This document shows, piece by piece, positions 38,384-54,400 of a stretch of DNA of 64,000 nt. The stretch is taken from positions 28,943,165-29,007,164 of the forward strand of contig OZ038316.1 of assembly GCA_964035775.1 (NCBI GenBank), written 5' to 3'. The notes under the pieces were generated by a model. The model had not been told where the DNA came from. It worked only from the letters and a program-made list of their open reading frames with translations, and ran no database searches. Made by a program: the position numbers and the translations under genes. The first letter of the stretch is position 1. Each line of letters begins with the position of its first letter. Origin of the DNA: Osedax frankpressi (Eukaryota; Annelida; Polychaeta; Sabellida; Siboglinidae).

Positions 38384-41300
38384 CACATACACACTCACTC
38401 ACACATACATACATACATACACACTCACTCACACATACATACATACACATAAACATACACATACACACACACATACACTCACTTACTTACACTCAATCAC
38501 ACACATACACACACATGTACACATACACAAGCACAAATACAAAAGCACAAATATGTATATATTCCCATCTTATAATTTTATTTTTCTACATCCTGAATAA
38601 GAGGATACATGTTTTTATTTACCATGATTACATATAAGCGGTCATATATGAACCTGTATATAGATAGTTTTAGTTTACATAGATTTAAGATTATATCTCA
38701 GTATCAATCAGTTGCAATACCATATCAATAGATTATTAATTGTATGCCTTCTTCTATAGGTAGATTCTTTCAATCATTATTCCTATATCAATAGCAACAA
38801 ATACTCATGCACTAGTTATAGAGTAGTATCAATAGATGTATAGATATAAATAGTTTTAAGACAATCTATGTATATGTTGTTGTCATTTCAGTTCACACTT
38901 TGTTATTGTAGGATTCAGCGATTTTGTAAATCATAATTACTGAGTATCGACAATATTTACCAAATTATTATAGTCAATATATTTTCTTTATTTAAAATTT
39001 CTTTTTTGTTGCAAATTTGTTCTAAATACTTATTATTACCGAGAAAACAGAAGGATGTAATGGCTTTATAAAATACTTTCCCTTGTTACCAACATTATTG
39101 GTTAAAACAAAATAAGTTATTAAAGCAAAAAATGATATTACCTGTATTAGTTGCCAGGTAGCTTATTTTAAAGATACTGATGTACTACTTGTATACCTAG
39201 GGCAAGATTATGGTTTAACTTATCTAGAATTCTATGATAATGCATTATAACCTCTTATAACCTTCTTGAGATGGCTTTTATTGAGTCTATTTATTATTCA
39301 TGGTGCAAATAAATCTCAATTCTACACACTAGCTGTTTATCTCGTATATTATTAGTTATCCTAATATATCATGTACTCCTAAAATTATTATATACATACC
39401 ATAACAATTATCACAAAATACCTACATTTACACATGCATTCTAATATTTACACCATATAGTTGTTATAAAATGTTTATAACTAACTGTGTATGTATTCAT
39501 CTGGCATTTCTTAAATATAACTTATTCACTATGATCGATATGTCAAATTATAATGATTAATTGATTCTTTATTCTATTAGCTATAGCCAATCCGTAGATT
39601 AGGATTCTAACCTAAAACTAACTTATTATTAGTTATAAAATACTATTTAATAAGAATACATTATTATAAAACTATTATAAAACTATAGATTTAATAGAAC
39701 TTAACTCTCTAATAGCAGTTGTAGTCTTAGTTCAACTTCATCCTAAATTCCAGGGTCCATCTATTAACAAATATAAACATATATATGATACATCTTTTTA
39801 AAATTTAATCATATATATTAGTTATATTACTTTATGATTATAATATAGATTGTAGGGCTTGCAATTAAAATATAACTAGATTGTTACAAGTTAAAACAAA
39901 GATCCATTATACTAGGATTAAGGTATAGAAATAGAATTGTTCATATAATATTGTTGTGTTGTTCTCATTAAATTGTCAATCCCTATTAATATTAATGACC
40001 ATATGATATGCACAGCTTATCATTTCAATATTCAGTTAAAATAAATGTATACTTTTCATATAAGCCCTCATTGTTTACTGTGTTTTCGTGATTAGAGCGA
40101 ATTTATCTATATTATTTATATTATCTTTATTGATTTGCAGATTTCAGTTATAACCTTACCCCCAACCTTTGATCTTCTTGCACCGCGATCTACGTATAAG
40201 ATAAAACATTTAGCATAGACCATGCAATATGTATCGCTTTTCCACACAGACCTGCTGCTAGATAACATGATTGCGTCTAGACAACTCGAGTCTAAACTGC
40301 GCAGCAAGGTTCAGACCACATTGCTGACTCACCATAAACACCAGCACGAGAAGAGGGAGAATAGGATACCGTTGATTCGTTCACTCGCCGAAATCGGCAA
40401 ACGTGCCTCTGACAAGCGAATGGACGATAGAGGTTAGCCTTCACTTCAGCGCTCTATTTAGCCCTCTATTTAGCCCCTTACCAATTCGTTAAGCCTATTT
40501 CATCAGCTAGAACACTACCTCATATACACACATTCCTGTTGGCACCCTTTGTGAATGATGGCACTACTCGTTACTTCAATCACTATGTGTTTCCTTTTAT
40601 TTGTTCCATTATAAATAATTACTTGTACTATTTACTCAAGTGTTTAAATGTATTATAAATAATGTACTCTTTATTTATTATTTTACTGTCTAATATATTT
40701 AATATACTTTTCTAATCTACTTTTTTATTAATTTTTTCTTATTATATAATTATTATAAACATTATTTTATAATTTCAACAATAATCATTATCTCTTAATA
40801 ATCTTTTATCTTGTATACCACAATGCATTATATAACATGCTCATTTATTCACACCTATATTACATAACCAGTCCAGTTACTATAAATTAAAGAATATGGA
40901 TTGTTTGCACAAATCTATATATAGATTGTCACCACACATGTGTATATATTCTTTGAATAAATTTACTATATAATTGAAATATATTTTTCCTTGTTCTTTG
41001 ATAATCTACGATCTAAGCAAATATAGTGATGTGATTATAGTGTTATGATTTTTAAAGTTTCCCTAAATTCCTGTTGATATAACAGAACTTATTTAATATT
41101 ACCACCATTAAAATATAAACATAATATATTTTGTTCGAAAATAAAATCTATTTGTACTTTTATATAATAATATATAATAAAAAAACTAAAATGACCTGGA
41201 TGTTTCCCAGAAGTAAAAGAAATTATGCACAGCAAAATTGTTATTACCTGTATTGTTTGCTGGATAATCAATACTATAGTATTGTTATTTTGGTAGGATA

Positions 41301-42396
41301 CATAGTAAACAATCCAAGTAATTTAATTTTTTTGCATTGAATAATTTCTTTAATTTCTTTAATGCCTAGGATACTGTTCAGATAATTTTAGTTTTTTTGT
41401 TATATAGTTATTAAGTTAAAATCTATTTATTTGCATTTAAAATAAGTTATGTTTATTTTTTATTTAAAATAATTATATAAGATTGTATAACGATTATATC
41501 ATTTGCTTTCTTGATCATGAAGCCATTCAGGGCATTTTAGTTTTTTTTAGTCATTTTAGTTACGTCATTCGGTTTCTTGGGTGGGTTTTAACCAATACAT
41601 TATTAATTTTGTAATACATGAAAGAATTTTATAAAAACTATTACATCACTCTGTTTGACATATATATAAATATATATAAATAGCATTCATGTAATCAAGC
41701 TATATTACAAATTTACTTGTTGTGATTATAAATTCTTGATTTAATTATTCATTATGCATTATATAAACATAAATATTTATTTTAATGTAAATATGATTTT
41801 ATCTGTAAATATACAAGATAAAATATTTACTTTATTCAGTTCTTTAATCTTTCATGCAATCTCTTTATATAGTAATTTAAATACAAAGTAAATATAACAC
41901 ATGTTTTCTTTATTTTGGTGGATAATTATTTTCGAAATTAATAATTAATGACAAATTTATCTTAAAACAATAATTGTCTGACATAATGAAATAATGATGA
42001 TACTCAATAAATTATTATATGTTTTTAAAATCATATATATATATTCATTTACAAATTTATGTTGCTTATTCTTTCATATTTTATATGAATATAGTCTTTT
42101 CTTGAGATATTGAAGTAAACATATAATTGATATATTTATATGAATATAGTCTTTTCTTGATGTATTGAAGTAAACATATAATTGAATCATTTAAATAGTT
42201 ATCTTAGGTACAGAAAGTATGGATTTCACTTAATTACTAAAATAAATTAAAAAATTTATAATAATATATACACACACACCTGCTACTCAATAATATCTCT
42301 GATAAAATATTTCATTTCGCTAAAATATTTTATTTGCACACACTAGAATTTAAACCTATTCTATAAATTATTTCTACCGCCCTGCCTACATTCTGT

Positions 42397-42436
<40 letters not shown>

Positions 42437-45400
42437 CTCCATATTCGTCTGGTGTTTGTATATTTTACATTGTAGAAGTTATCAAATATTTATATTTCAT
42501 GTATTTTCATAGTTAGCAAATCTTAGAACTTCTTTAATATTATAATTCATATATATATTATAGCATTGCATACATCTATATGCATTTAAAACTGAATACA
42601 ATCATATTTGTTACCATGTGCATTCTTTTTACTGTACATATATTTTCTTATAATTTATTAATTCATTTAGATAAAATATAAATTCTAAATCTTTAAATGT
42701 TTTAAGAATTTGTATTGAGGATAAGAGAAGAACACTAATGGCATACCTGTGTCCATAAATTAGTTGCTAAACATCTAATCTCATTACTATCTAGACCTTA
42801 TGTAAAAACATTCAGTATATAAACATTCTGTCTTTAATTTAGTTCATAATAATATAGATGGAATTTATAAACATATTAAAGAAATCTCATTTTTATTTAC
42901 TAATTCATTGATCTCTCTTATAAAATCTGATTCCACAAATCACTCTTCACTATAAGCTTCCAAATACATCTATCTATAATCTTACTGACTATTGATAACA
43001 TGCTTCAATCAGATACAGTCCCCGAGCCATATGGTCTTACACTGAAACCCCTTCAAGGTCAATTTTGTGTCATCTATTGTTTTTACATTTATTTTGTATG
43101 CTATTGATTTACCATTGATTTTTGCTATTACTTCTATGCTATTACTTCTATTTTGTTTTTCTCTTCTTATGTAATTATAATACTTATATATGCATTTTAC
43201 TTATACATAACTACCATATTCGGTGTAGTGTTAGTTATAATGTTAAGAGCTGTAACCACATATTATTGTAATTGTTATTCTACACTCTATGATTTGTTTG
43301 TGTTGTATACTATTTGTGACTTTAACTTCAGATCTCTATCCTTTACCTTTGCCCTTTTCTCCTTATTTACCTCCATCCCACTATCGAGCTCTTTATTTTT
43401 CCCTCGTTATATTACAATAGGCAATGGTGGCTGCGGAAGAAGCTGTGTGGTGGTGCATGGGGAATAATGTCGTCGAGTTCAACGCTTGCATAACAATGAA
43501 TCATACTTTGCAATGGTGTGCATCCACATACATTATCTAGCATTCATATTCAACCGTCTTTTGTCCTCCCGCTAATCATCTGAGCTGGGACTCCAACTTC
43601 ACTCTAAGCCCCGCCAGCTTAGACGGTATCGCCTTCATTAATAATGGAAACCAAATCAATACGAGCGGTATCGTTATTAATTGAATCTCATTTTTACAAT
43701 TGTCCTCTGTCGGATATTGCGTAGGAGCGGAGATGGCGCTTAAGCTTTTCGTTGCACTCATTTAAACTTTTCCCGCATGTCCCGACAACATCTAGCCAGC
43801 ATCGCGCCGCTACCTCTCACATTAAACCTCACAACCCGCCGCTTGTCCGATAGATCGAGCTGCTACTGCAAACAACCTCGACCTGCGACATGCTAAGACT
43901 GATAGCGGCGACATCTCTTCGAAGATACCCAGGGTTTACATTATGGCTGCAATCTTAGTACTTAAGCTATATTACAAGTAGAAATAATCTATGTTAATTA
44001 GTGTGATTGGACATCATGTAATATTTTTACATATTTCTATATGTTATATTATATAATATATATCATCAGGTTTAAAATTTGTTTTTTTCCGACCAAACTT
44101 AAGTGGAAGTCGCTGTCGTCGATATTGTAATTGGTAGACAGGGATTTCTATCTCTTTCTAAAATGTAACTAGTAATTCAATTTTTGGAATATTGTCAAAA
44201 ATGGTGCGACTTACTTGTAATAAACAAGTATGTACAGATTTTAAAGTAGCCTTTTTTTCAATAGTGATAATATAAAGCTATTTATCATGTCCTGAACATT
44301 ATTGTATAATATTTTGATTTTTTGTGCATACATGACTGTTCATTGTCTATATGTGAAGTATATATATATTTGAAAATCAGGCTATTTTGTTTTAACAATA
44401 AATATATTATCATTGTATACAAAAAAAATGTAATAGATTGCCTCATAAATTGAGCGAACTGTTTCATTTATAATAATTGTAGGTGAATGAAAATAATTAT
44501 TCTGAGAAAATACATTTGAAAGATTATGCACTTTTATTATTTATATTTATTATGCACACAGTTAATATAACAAGGTTTTTGATAGGCATATTTCAATATA
44601 ATTGAGACATTTGCAGGAAGAGGTTCATAGACTGCTAATAGTTCAGTGACTGATTTTGGTTTAGTGACAAGTACAATTAATGGTTCATAATGTACCTATA
44701 ATGTATAATAATATCGTCAACATTTATAATAATTTTATTATAAAATTTTATTTTATATTTAATATATTTATATATCTACTATATTGATATATAATAATTT
44801 GTAATTACTAACATTAGATTGTTGTAAATATGTGATGGTCAGCATATCACTCGTATGTAATGATTGTTTATTAGTTAGTAATATAGTAATAATAAATTCA
44901 AAAATTGTCGATAAATAATTTTAAAAATACAAGAATACAAATGTGACTTGTATTTGAAACGTTTTATTGGCTGCAGGTATCACATAATAATAATATTATC
45001 TTAATTGATGGGCACTACTGAATATAGTAATAATATTTGTTAATATTTTTATTTTAACACTATCTATATAAAATATGTAATTTCTGTCATTGCTTTTTTT
45101 GAGCTGAAATTTCACATTAATATTCTTAATAAATAAAGCTAAATATATTATAGAAAAATATCAGCAAAATATTATAAAAATTATATTTGATGACTGTGAC
45201 CTTCCCTTAATTGCACTTTAATTTAAACCATTACATATTATCTTGATAAATTCATAACCAAGTATATAAGTAACTCTCCCATACCTTCACATACACTATT
45301 ATCACTTCCTAACCACGTACTGTCCAAACCCAGAGTTACAATGAACATTTGTTCAAGAAAATTCCTCACGGTGCCGAAGCTGCCAACATCATTATCGGTG

Positions 45401-48400
45401 AGGTGGACTATCTGTCGTATCCTGTTATCGCTTTTGTGAGACTCAAAAATAGCCAGATGCTTGGCGATCTCACAGAGGTTCCTAGATCGCATTTGTTGTA
45501 TGTTGTCAATCTAGATTTACCTGGCAAATAGATAATGCTATGTTTAATAAAGTAAATTTATAAAAAGTAATTAATAAATCAAATTATTATTTGCAACGAA
45601 TATTTTATGAATTAAGAAAATGATCTGTAACCTTTGATTTTTATTTTTGTACTAAATGCAACTTATTAAAAATAAAAAGCAACTTGTTTTTATAAAAGTA
45701 ACGTTTTTTAAGTGCATCAAATATGCATTTTAAACATATGCTTGTGAAAAAATAATGTTAGTTGTTTTATTAATTTGTAAAATATTTTCGTAATTGTTTT
45801 AAATTATTATGTTTAGGTTTAATATATATTTATGATTTTAGTAATTTTAAAAACATTGCACATTTCTGACGTTTTAATTTAGTTGATCAAAAAACGCAAG
45901 TACCCTCTCAAATCCTAATGACATTTGATGCTTGTTTCAAAAATGCTAACTTGAGTATTCAAAAATGAATATCCACTTAGGAATTTCACTTTTTAAAAAT
46001 CGCTTTTTTTTTAATTTTTAATTTTTTATAAAATATATATATTAACATTGATATTTAAATTTTAGTATATTTAATTATAATTATTTCATAACATATATTT
46101 AAATAATATGGTATGAAAAATGTTGTATTAATATATCGTATTAAATAAATATCGTATATTAATTGAAATTATCATAAATAATTTGCCTAACAACAAAAAT
46201 ATGATAAATAATAATATTTTATTATCTTTGCCTTGACTAAAATTTAGTAGCAATAATATTCATAGATTTAAATTTTTAATTAATAAGATTTATTTAATTT
46301 ATTATAAATGTGTATAATATTTGTTATAATATATACAATATCATATACTATTTAAATTAATGTTTTAAAATTTTATTTAAAGTTTATAGACATGCTATTA
46401 GTTTATATATATACAATCTACTATATCAAATCATATTGCTTAAATAATAATTATACTATTATTTTGATACAATACAATATCATTACATTTAAATAATATC
46501 TATTTATTTATAATTTATTTATATAATTATTAAATAAATTTTTTATTATTTTATAAATGGTAAACTTTTTATCGTTTCCCTTCATACTATGATATATAGT
46601 GGTTTGTTGTAAGCATAATAAATAATTAATTGAAAAATAATAGATAACAATTTATTTACAGATTATAATAACTTTAAAATATTTCGATTGATTGATCCAT
46701 GTAATTTTCTCTCACACTCACTAGTTACTACTATTTGGTTTAATCGTTGGTAATTATTAACTTTATGGTATACTTTTTTAACTATCTCCACCCCTCTTTC
46801 TGCCAAATCATTGACAACATTAATGAATATCTTATTCCGCAATATCTTACTAATCTATTAGCATTATTATTATTTATAAGCATTTTTATATGATTTACAT
46901 CTATATTTAATATGTGAAATAAATTTTAAAAAATTACAATAGCATACAGTATTGATTATAATGACAGCTTTTCTAAATTTATGATTACCTTCTCTATACA
47001 TATATTCCATTTTATATATTTTTTAAAGGAATTATTTTATCAAATATTGCAAATGTCGCTAAACTCGAATTAATATAATCTAAATTATTTTCAATTTTTT
47101 GTATAACAGCATCTGTTATATTAGTATCACTGAATTGATTCAATTGAGATATTAGTTCAAAATGATTTAAAGTGGAACTAATTGGGGACGTGCATTCTAG
47201 CCGGAATGGTACATATAATAAAACTACAAATTCAATAAATTTATTTATAATATTAAATGTTTCATCAATCATCATCATCATTTCTTTTGCTTCAGCAATT
47301 AATTCAATCTATATATATTTGAATATATTACTTACCATCTTCATTTGTACTGCTAATAACTAAATAATTTAATGATATATAAATATAGTTTTAAAATGTG
47401 AATATTATAATTAATCGATATTATATAATATCTAAATATATATGCTTTTAAGTAATCATATTATATTAATAATATATATCATATAATATAATATCTGTAA
47501 GGAGATGGTTCCAATTCACTCTTTCTAATTTTTTTAAAAAGTTTCTTTAAAATAGGTTAACAGTTTTTTATCATCTCTTTTTATTTGTTATGATATAATT
47601 ATAATTATAATATATCTATGATATAAAATTATTATAATACAGATATTAAACACTTTTAGTTATAAATTAAGACATTTCTATTAACAATAATGAATAACTA
47701 CCAATTAATATTAACTATGAATTAAAAATATGTAAAATTTATTAATATATTCACTATGGATAACAATAATATTGGTAATTAAAGAATATTTAATATGTAG
47801 ATTTTATAATATTTAATAAATCATATTCTATGCCCTTAATATATTATAGTCATAATTTAAAATAATATAATAGTAATTGCATTTAAAATACATACATAAA
47901 TACACATATAAATATTACTATTTAAAATTGCTACTATATATTAGTATATTTAATTAATTTTTTGATTGACAGGAATGATCTATATTTGTATTTTTTTATA
48001 ATCATAATTATTCAGCAAATGATATATTTTAAATAAAAATAAAATAGACAAACAATACAAAATGTTAATTACCTACTGATTCTCTCGTTTTAAGTCAATT
48101 CGATAAATATTAAATCTTCCAGGGGTAAAAAATGCTGGTTGCAAATTGGAAAAAGTCACCTAAAAAATGCTTTAGGTGGGTCTATAAAAGACTGAATTCC
48201 TAAGAAGATAATAATGCTAGTCAATTAATTTTTGTTGTATTTAATAGCCAACATATGCAGCTATTTTATTAGGAGGGTATAGAAGAATATCAGGGATACT
48301 TTTTTTTTTGAGAAATGCCCTATTGCACATATAATAATGTGTATAGCCAATGAAACAAACATTTTATTCTAACAAACGCTTTCTTTTATATTGAAATTTT

Positions 48401-51400
48401 CACCTGTCAATTTTATTATTTTTATATACTTAAATTATTATCATTATATTTCCAACTACCTAACGTAGTAAAACCACAAAGGGCATTTAACATCGAGTAG
48501 TAAGTATACCATTTATTAAACTATAATATATTTAGCAAAACTTATATAAATATGTCATTTAATGATAGTTTTCCACAATGTATGAAATTTGATAATTTCA
48601 ACAATATGAAATTCTGTTTAACATTCATATTTTACAATAAGTATTCTATTATATTATTTATAACTAATTATTTATATATGTAATACACACTAAATAAGTA
48701 AATAATAAATTAGTATTATATCATTTACATAAAGTAATATTATATGTAATATATTTATAAAATAATTGTTATTATAAAAATTTGATAATTATGTATTAAT
48801 TAATTTTAGTATTCTTATATATTGTGTATAACTAATTATAATATATTTACTAAATACTAAATAAATATATAATTATATTATTATAAGCAATTTGTTTACT
48901 AGAACAACAAAGATGGCAAAATTGAAGCTAGCACTAGTGAATGAAAATTCAATATGTTTTTGAGTAAAGATCTTTTGGATAACTGCGAAGAAATAGGAAT
49001 GCAGAATGCCAATGAATGCCTCCACAATACTGTGGTCTTTATGTTCCAAGGTAGTATATAAATTATATTAATATATATAATATATTATTATCTAGACAAA
49101 GTTCGTACCACTGCCAACTATAATGCTGGTGGTAGCTAAAGCTGTATCAACCTTCAATTTCGGTGAGGAGGCCTACACAAACCTTTGCTCTCGGTAAGAC
49201 TGGATAGAGTTGTGCCTAGTATCGACTGGAGCATCATCTACTGATGCGAAGAGATCACCGGTGAAAAAAGAATTATGCAAAAGAATAAAAGATAATTTAG
49301 AAATTGCTTCATCCTTTATAGTACTGAAAGGGTAAACTTGTAATATTATTTTTATATTATATCTATTATATGCTCATTTATATTATTTTTATATATTATT
49401 ATCTCCACTACTTATCTATTATATACAAATTTACTTTATTCATATATCTAATATTATATATTTAGCAAATAATAAGTTGTAATAATCTTATTTATTATCA
49501 GAAAATAATATAAAAACTTTATAATCTTATCTCAGAATATTTTTTTTAAACAACAATAACTTTTTAAAACTTTGATGAATCATTGTGAAATTTTATTGAT
49601 ATATAGATAATATATTTTGTATAAAAACATAACTTTAAAATCTATGAATAAAAAGTTTAGATACACTGTTATTACAAAAATGATTTAAAAATATTTTATA
49701 AAATAAATATTTAAACTTGTTTATTGTGGTCTTATAAATATCTAATTATATATAAAAATTATAGATATGGGTATTATCTATGTAATTATATAGTTATATT
49801 ATATATATTAGATTAGAAAATTATATATCTGTAAATCAATTAATTATTATATTATAAAAGTATCGCCATTATAGTAGATATTTATTATCGATCTTTTTAA
49901 TGTAAATCTTGCAAAGGTTACGCCAACATTTAACAAATTAAGGGCATTTATGAAAATCGATTTTTACATGTATTTAATGGGGAAAATAGCAATCTACCAA
50001 AATACCCATAAGCTTTATATTAAATCTGTTGATTTTAATTGAATTTATATAATATTTAATACAATGAAAGGTATAATTGATATATATTGATCTATAATAT
50101 TATAAATTTTTTTTTATAATATACAGAGAAAAATAATGACATTATTTATATATTTTGTGTAAATTAAATTTGAAATTAATTTAATATTTAAAGTGATTAT
50201 TACATATTGAAATTACATGAAATTACATGATTTATTAAATATACAATTAAAACACTTTATTCGTATATATGTAAATATATAGTTATAACATAATTAATAT
50301 TTATTATACTAGTGAAATAAGATTATAAGAAATAAAATAAGAAAATAACATATAATTACTAATATATAATAGATTAGAAAATTATATAATAATTATGAAA
50401 ATATAATTATAAAATATATATTAATAAAGCATACTTTTGCATTATTAGGCCCTGCATTATTATACTCCTTTTAGAATATGGATCAATGATTGATCAATAT
50501 TTATATCAATTAATGTGTTAATGTAATGATAATATGAAAAGATGAAGTAATAAATAATTAAATATAAAATTGAGTCGATAGAAAAATAAAACTGACATTA
50601 GTTATCACATATTATAAACAAAGAGAAACCTATAGAGTACAGAGATTATAAATAAATAAAAAAGCTTTATTTTGATATTATAAATTTTTTAAAATGAATA
50701 TTCATTAAATTATTATAAATTATAATAACATTATTTTCAATAAAATAATATACTTTATTTAATTTATTATTAAATATGAGCTTTTAAAAAGCTTATTTGT
50801 GATAGTAATACTCTACGTAAAAACAAGTTTCTTATATCGATCTAAAGATATAATATATTTGTATAATAATGAACCAAAAAAAATGTAGGAATATTTTTTT
50901 TATACCATTTTTCACTTAAAATAAAAGTATTTTTTATTCGTATAATAACATCAGTCCAGTTTTATTTGTGATTTATCCTTTATTGCATCAAACCTTGACC
51001 ACAGGTGCCGGTTCCAACTCGGTTCATCTTTATTTTGTTGGGCCCAATGGGTGATATGGCCCGTTACCATGAGATTGGTAGGTCCATGGGAACCCTTATG
51101 TCTGATGAAATCTTCCATGAAGTGACCTTTAAAGCTAAAGATCGAGAAGACTTACTCTCCGCAATTGATGAATTCCTCGACCAGGTGTGTAGCTTTATTT
51201 GTCATATAGTTTCTTTTCGAAATAATCTGATCTTCATTTGCAATATTTCTTTACATCATGAATATAAATGTATGAACAGTGTACATATAGTAAACATTGT
51301 ATGAACAGTGTACATATAGTAAACATTGTATGTACACTATACGTTTATATAACACGCGTATATTATTTAGGTTTCATTGGTTTATTATATTTTCTGTAAT

Positions 51401-54400
51401 TAAAATAATCTTACATTAATTTAAACTAAAATAGATATAATTACCAGTAACGTAATATTGTTCTCAGGTGACAGTATTACCACCTGGTGAGTGGGATCCG
51501 ACAATACGAATTGAACCTCCGAAGAACATTCCATCTCAGGAGCCTCGTAAAATGACTAAGGGACGCGACCATTCCGATGGGAACGAAGAGTTACATGGCA
51601 GCGATCCCGGCCTCATGAGAACTGGAAGGTTGCTTGCTATCTATTTTAATAATGATTTAATCGAAAATCTTTATTGCCATAATGTTTTTAACTCATCTCA
51701 TTTTGCAATCTTGCTTCATTCTTTTGATATTACCGAATTAGATACATGGCACATTTCTTGTTTACAGTCTACATACTTATTGGTACGTCCACTTCCCTCA
51801 GACTCTTCGGAGGAGTAATTGCCGACATCAAACGTAAACTTCCTTGGTGTGTTAGTGATTATAAAGATGTTCTACATCCTCAGTGTATCGGATCTCTATT
51901 CTTCATGTACTTTGCCTGTCTAGCTCCCATCGTCACCTTTGGAGGATTGTTGGGAGATGCTACGGAGAATAACATTGTAAGTTTCCTATCTCTCTAACTA
52001 TATTGAATAACTAACCTCGTTTTTTTTATACCTCTTCATTAATTAATATTTTCAGATGAAAACACTCATAATCGATTACAGCATATTAAATAGTTATTAT
52101 TATAATAATTAATAATTTATATGTAATAGAATCTGGGGGGTGATGTTTCATTATTGATTGTTGTAGGCTGCAATGGAAAGTCTTATGTCTGGAGCTATAT
52201 GCGGTGTAACCTACCATCTCTTCGCCGGTCAACCATTGACAATTATCGGCTCTACTGGTCCCGTTTTAGTCTTTGAAACAATAGTTTTTAATGTTTGCTC
52301 GTTAGTATGCACTGTTACCAAGAGCTCCATTACTCGGGTCTAATGCACGCCAGCTTATTTCTTATCCGCTGCGACACTTATACTATCTATGTTTTATCAA
52401 TTCGATCGGATCGGATAAGATTGTGACCACTAAGGACATTTCAATAGAATGTTTACTAAACAGAATGTTTATTTGATATTATTATTTGAATGATCGACAT
52501 TCCCTTTTTAATATTATGCTGCCTTCCGTATCCTCGCAGAGAACTTGGATACAAGTACCTGTCCGTGAGGTGTTGGATTGGCTTTTGGGTGATGTTTATC
52601 TTGTTGCTGATGAATGCGTTCGACTGTAGCGCTCTCGTACGCTACATCACTCGGTTCACCGAGGAGAGTTTCGCCACGTTGATAGCCATGATCTTTATCT
52701 TTGAGGCTTTCAAGAAACTCCTGCATATACACAACTCGAATCCGATTGACCGGCGTGGTCTAGATTCGGCTGCGGCGGGCTGTCGATGTATTACGCCCAA
52801 CTCGTCCACTAACGCCATGCCACCAGACGGTAAATACAAACATTTCATAGCTAACTTGTAATTCATAGTAAAAGATTAATAATGATTTAACTTTAAATAA
52901 TTGCGAACACTTGAATGCTTTTAGTTTAGATTTTGGTAATTTAAAAGATTTTATTATATTACAAAAATATTATTCAACATTTTTTTTTGGTTTTTAAACA
53001 TTCTTATTTTATTACAATAGTTGATAAAAAGAGCTAGAATAGAATAATTCAAAACGGAATAATGATATCAAAGATCTTAGTTTTAACCAATAATAAATAC
53101 CTTTATCCAACAGGATATAATACGATCGGCTATAACGAGAGTGGCAAAGATTCATTTGACTTGCAGGAAGTTTGCGTAAAGGCTTTTAATGGTACCTTGG
53201 AAGGTCCATTGTGCGGCGAGCAACCATATGTTGCAGATGTATTTTTGTTTTCTTGTTTACTCTTCATTGGTACATTTACCATCTCCATGGCCCTCAAGGA
53301 ATTCAAATCTATGCCATTCTTTACAAATAAGGTTTATAATGTTCTTAACATTAGTATTTACAATAATTTGTATAGTTTTCACATTTTTTATTATAAGATT
53401 TATTTGATTTTTTATTACAAAACTCCCAAAGGCCTGTCTACTGAATTCAGCATTCTGAATAATGATCTAATATATTACAATTCATGTTTTCTATTTAAAT
53501 CCTAGTTAATATAATGTGATGATTATATCATTAAAACATCATATTTAATTCTGTATCTGTATTTTTAACAATATAGAACTTTTTTAAATGTAATAATTAT
53601 AATATTTTAGTTATTACATCCTACTTCGAATTCAAATGTTTATTTATTGAATTTGACTTTCAACTAATAATTCAATATCATTGAGAAATTGAGTTTACAG
53701 GGGTCATTATAGGGATGTCGAATTAAGGGTTGATGGAAGGACATCACTTTTTAATATGTGGGAGATGTATCATATCAATTAACTACCCACTTTCCACATA
53801 AATCTATATATCTTTGTTTATAAAATCTTATTCAATTAATTACTTGATATTATTTTTTAGACATTTAGTTTAGCGAACTCACGTCTTAGCTAGATAATTA
53901 CGATACTAATATATTTTATAGTAATTCGATATATTATATAACAGATTAATATATTATTGGCATACATTAGTTTATACACAACTTTACTTTTTAATAAATG
54001 TAGTTTATTAAATTCTGTAATAATATGTGTTATCATTTATATATATACATGACATTCACATATCATTATTTGTATTCTATAAAAGTATCCCTTTACTTTG
54101 CAGTGTCGTCTCTTAATTTCCGATTTTGCTGTTACTATTGCAATTGTGATGATGGTATTTATTGACCACATAGCAAATATAAATACTCCTAAACTCAGTG
54201 TTCCAGATGAATTCAGGGTTTATTTCATATTACTAATTTATCAATATATTATACCTAAACAATCACAATTGAGAATAGAAACATAATAATACCAATTGAA
54301 ATATAATATATGATGATTGTAAAATAACTGCTTACTATTAAGAAATCTATGATCCTATAGAAAATTCATTTACATTTCTAATAAATACAATATATGTTTG

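Larger units (their letters stand above)
34861..40249. other. SLC4 intron 2
   Basis: AT-rich. Holds a LINE remnant (36360-37250), a short inverted repeat at 37670-37722 around ATACATTTATATATAAAT, and a CA-rich tract (38276-38560). No further exon was found. Confidence 0.6.
40433..43853. other. SLC4 intron 3
   Basis: Contains several MITE pieces at 41060-41590, a duplicated segment of about 55 bp near 42075-42185 (ATATGAATATAGTCTTTTCT), and a GC-raised island from about 43320 running into exon 4. Confidence 0.6.
45478..51004. other. SLC4 intron 5
   Basis: Extremely AT-rich. Holds a broken unidentified-family fossil on the minus strand (46685-47345), another broken coding-like segment on the plus strand (48913-49335), and a reversed copy of the 0.9-kb dispersed repeat. 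No SLC4 exon is missing here by phase or homology. Confidence 0.6.

Noticed and set aside
38218-38637. Plus-strand frame rich in His-Thr.
   Set aside because: Translation of a CA-rich tract.
43576-43761. Minus-strand frame in the GC-raised island of SLC4 intron 3.
   Set aside because: No similarity that I recognise, and it is antisense to the better-supported SLC4 exon signals.
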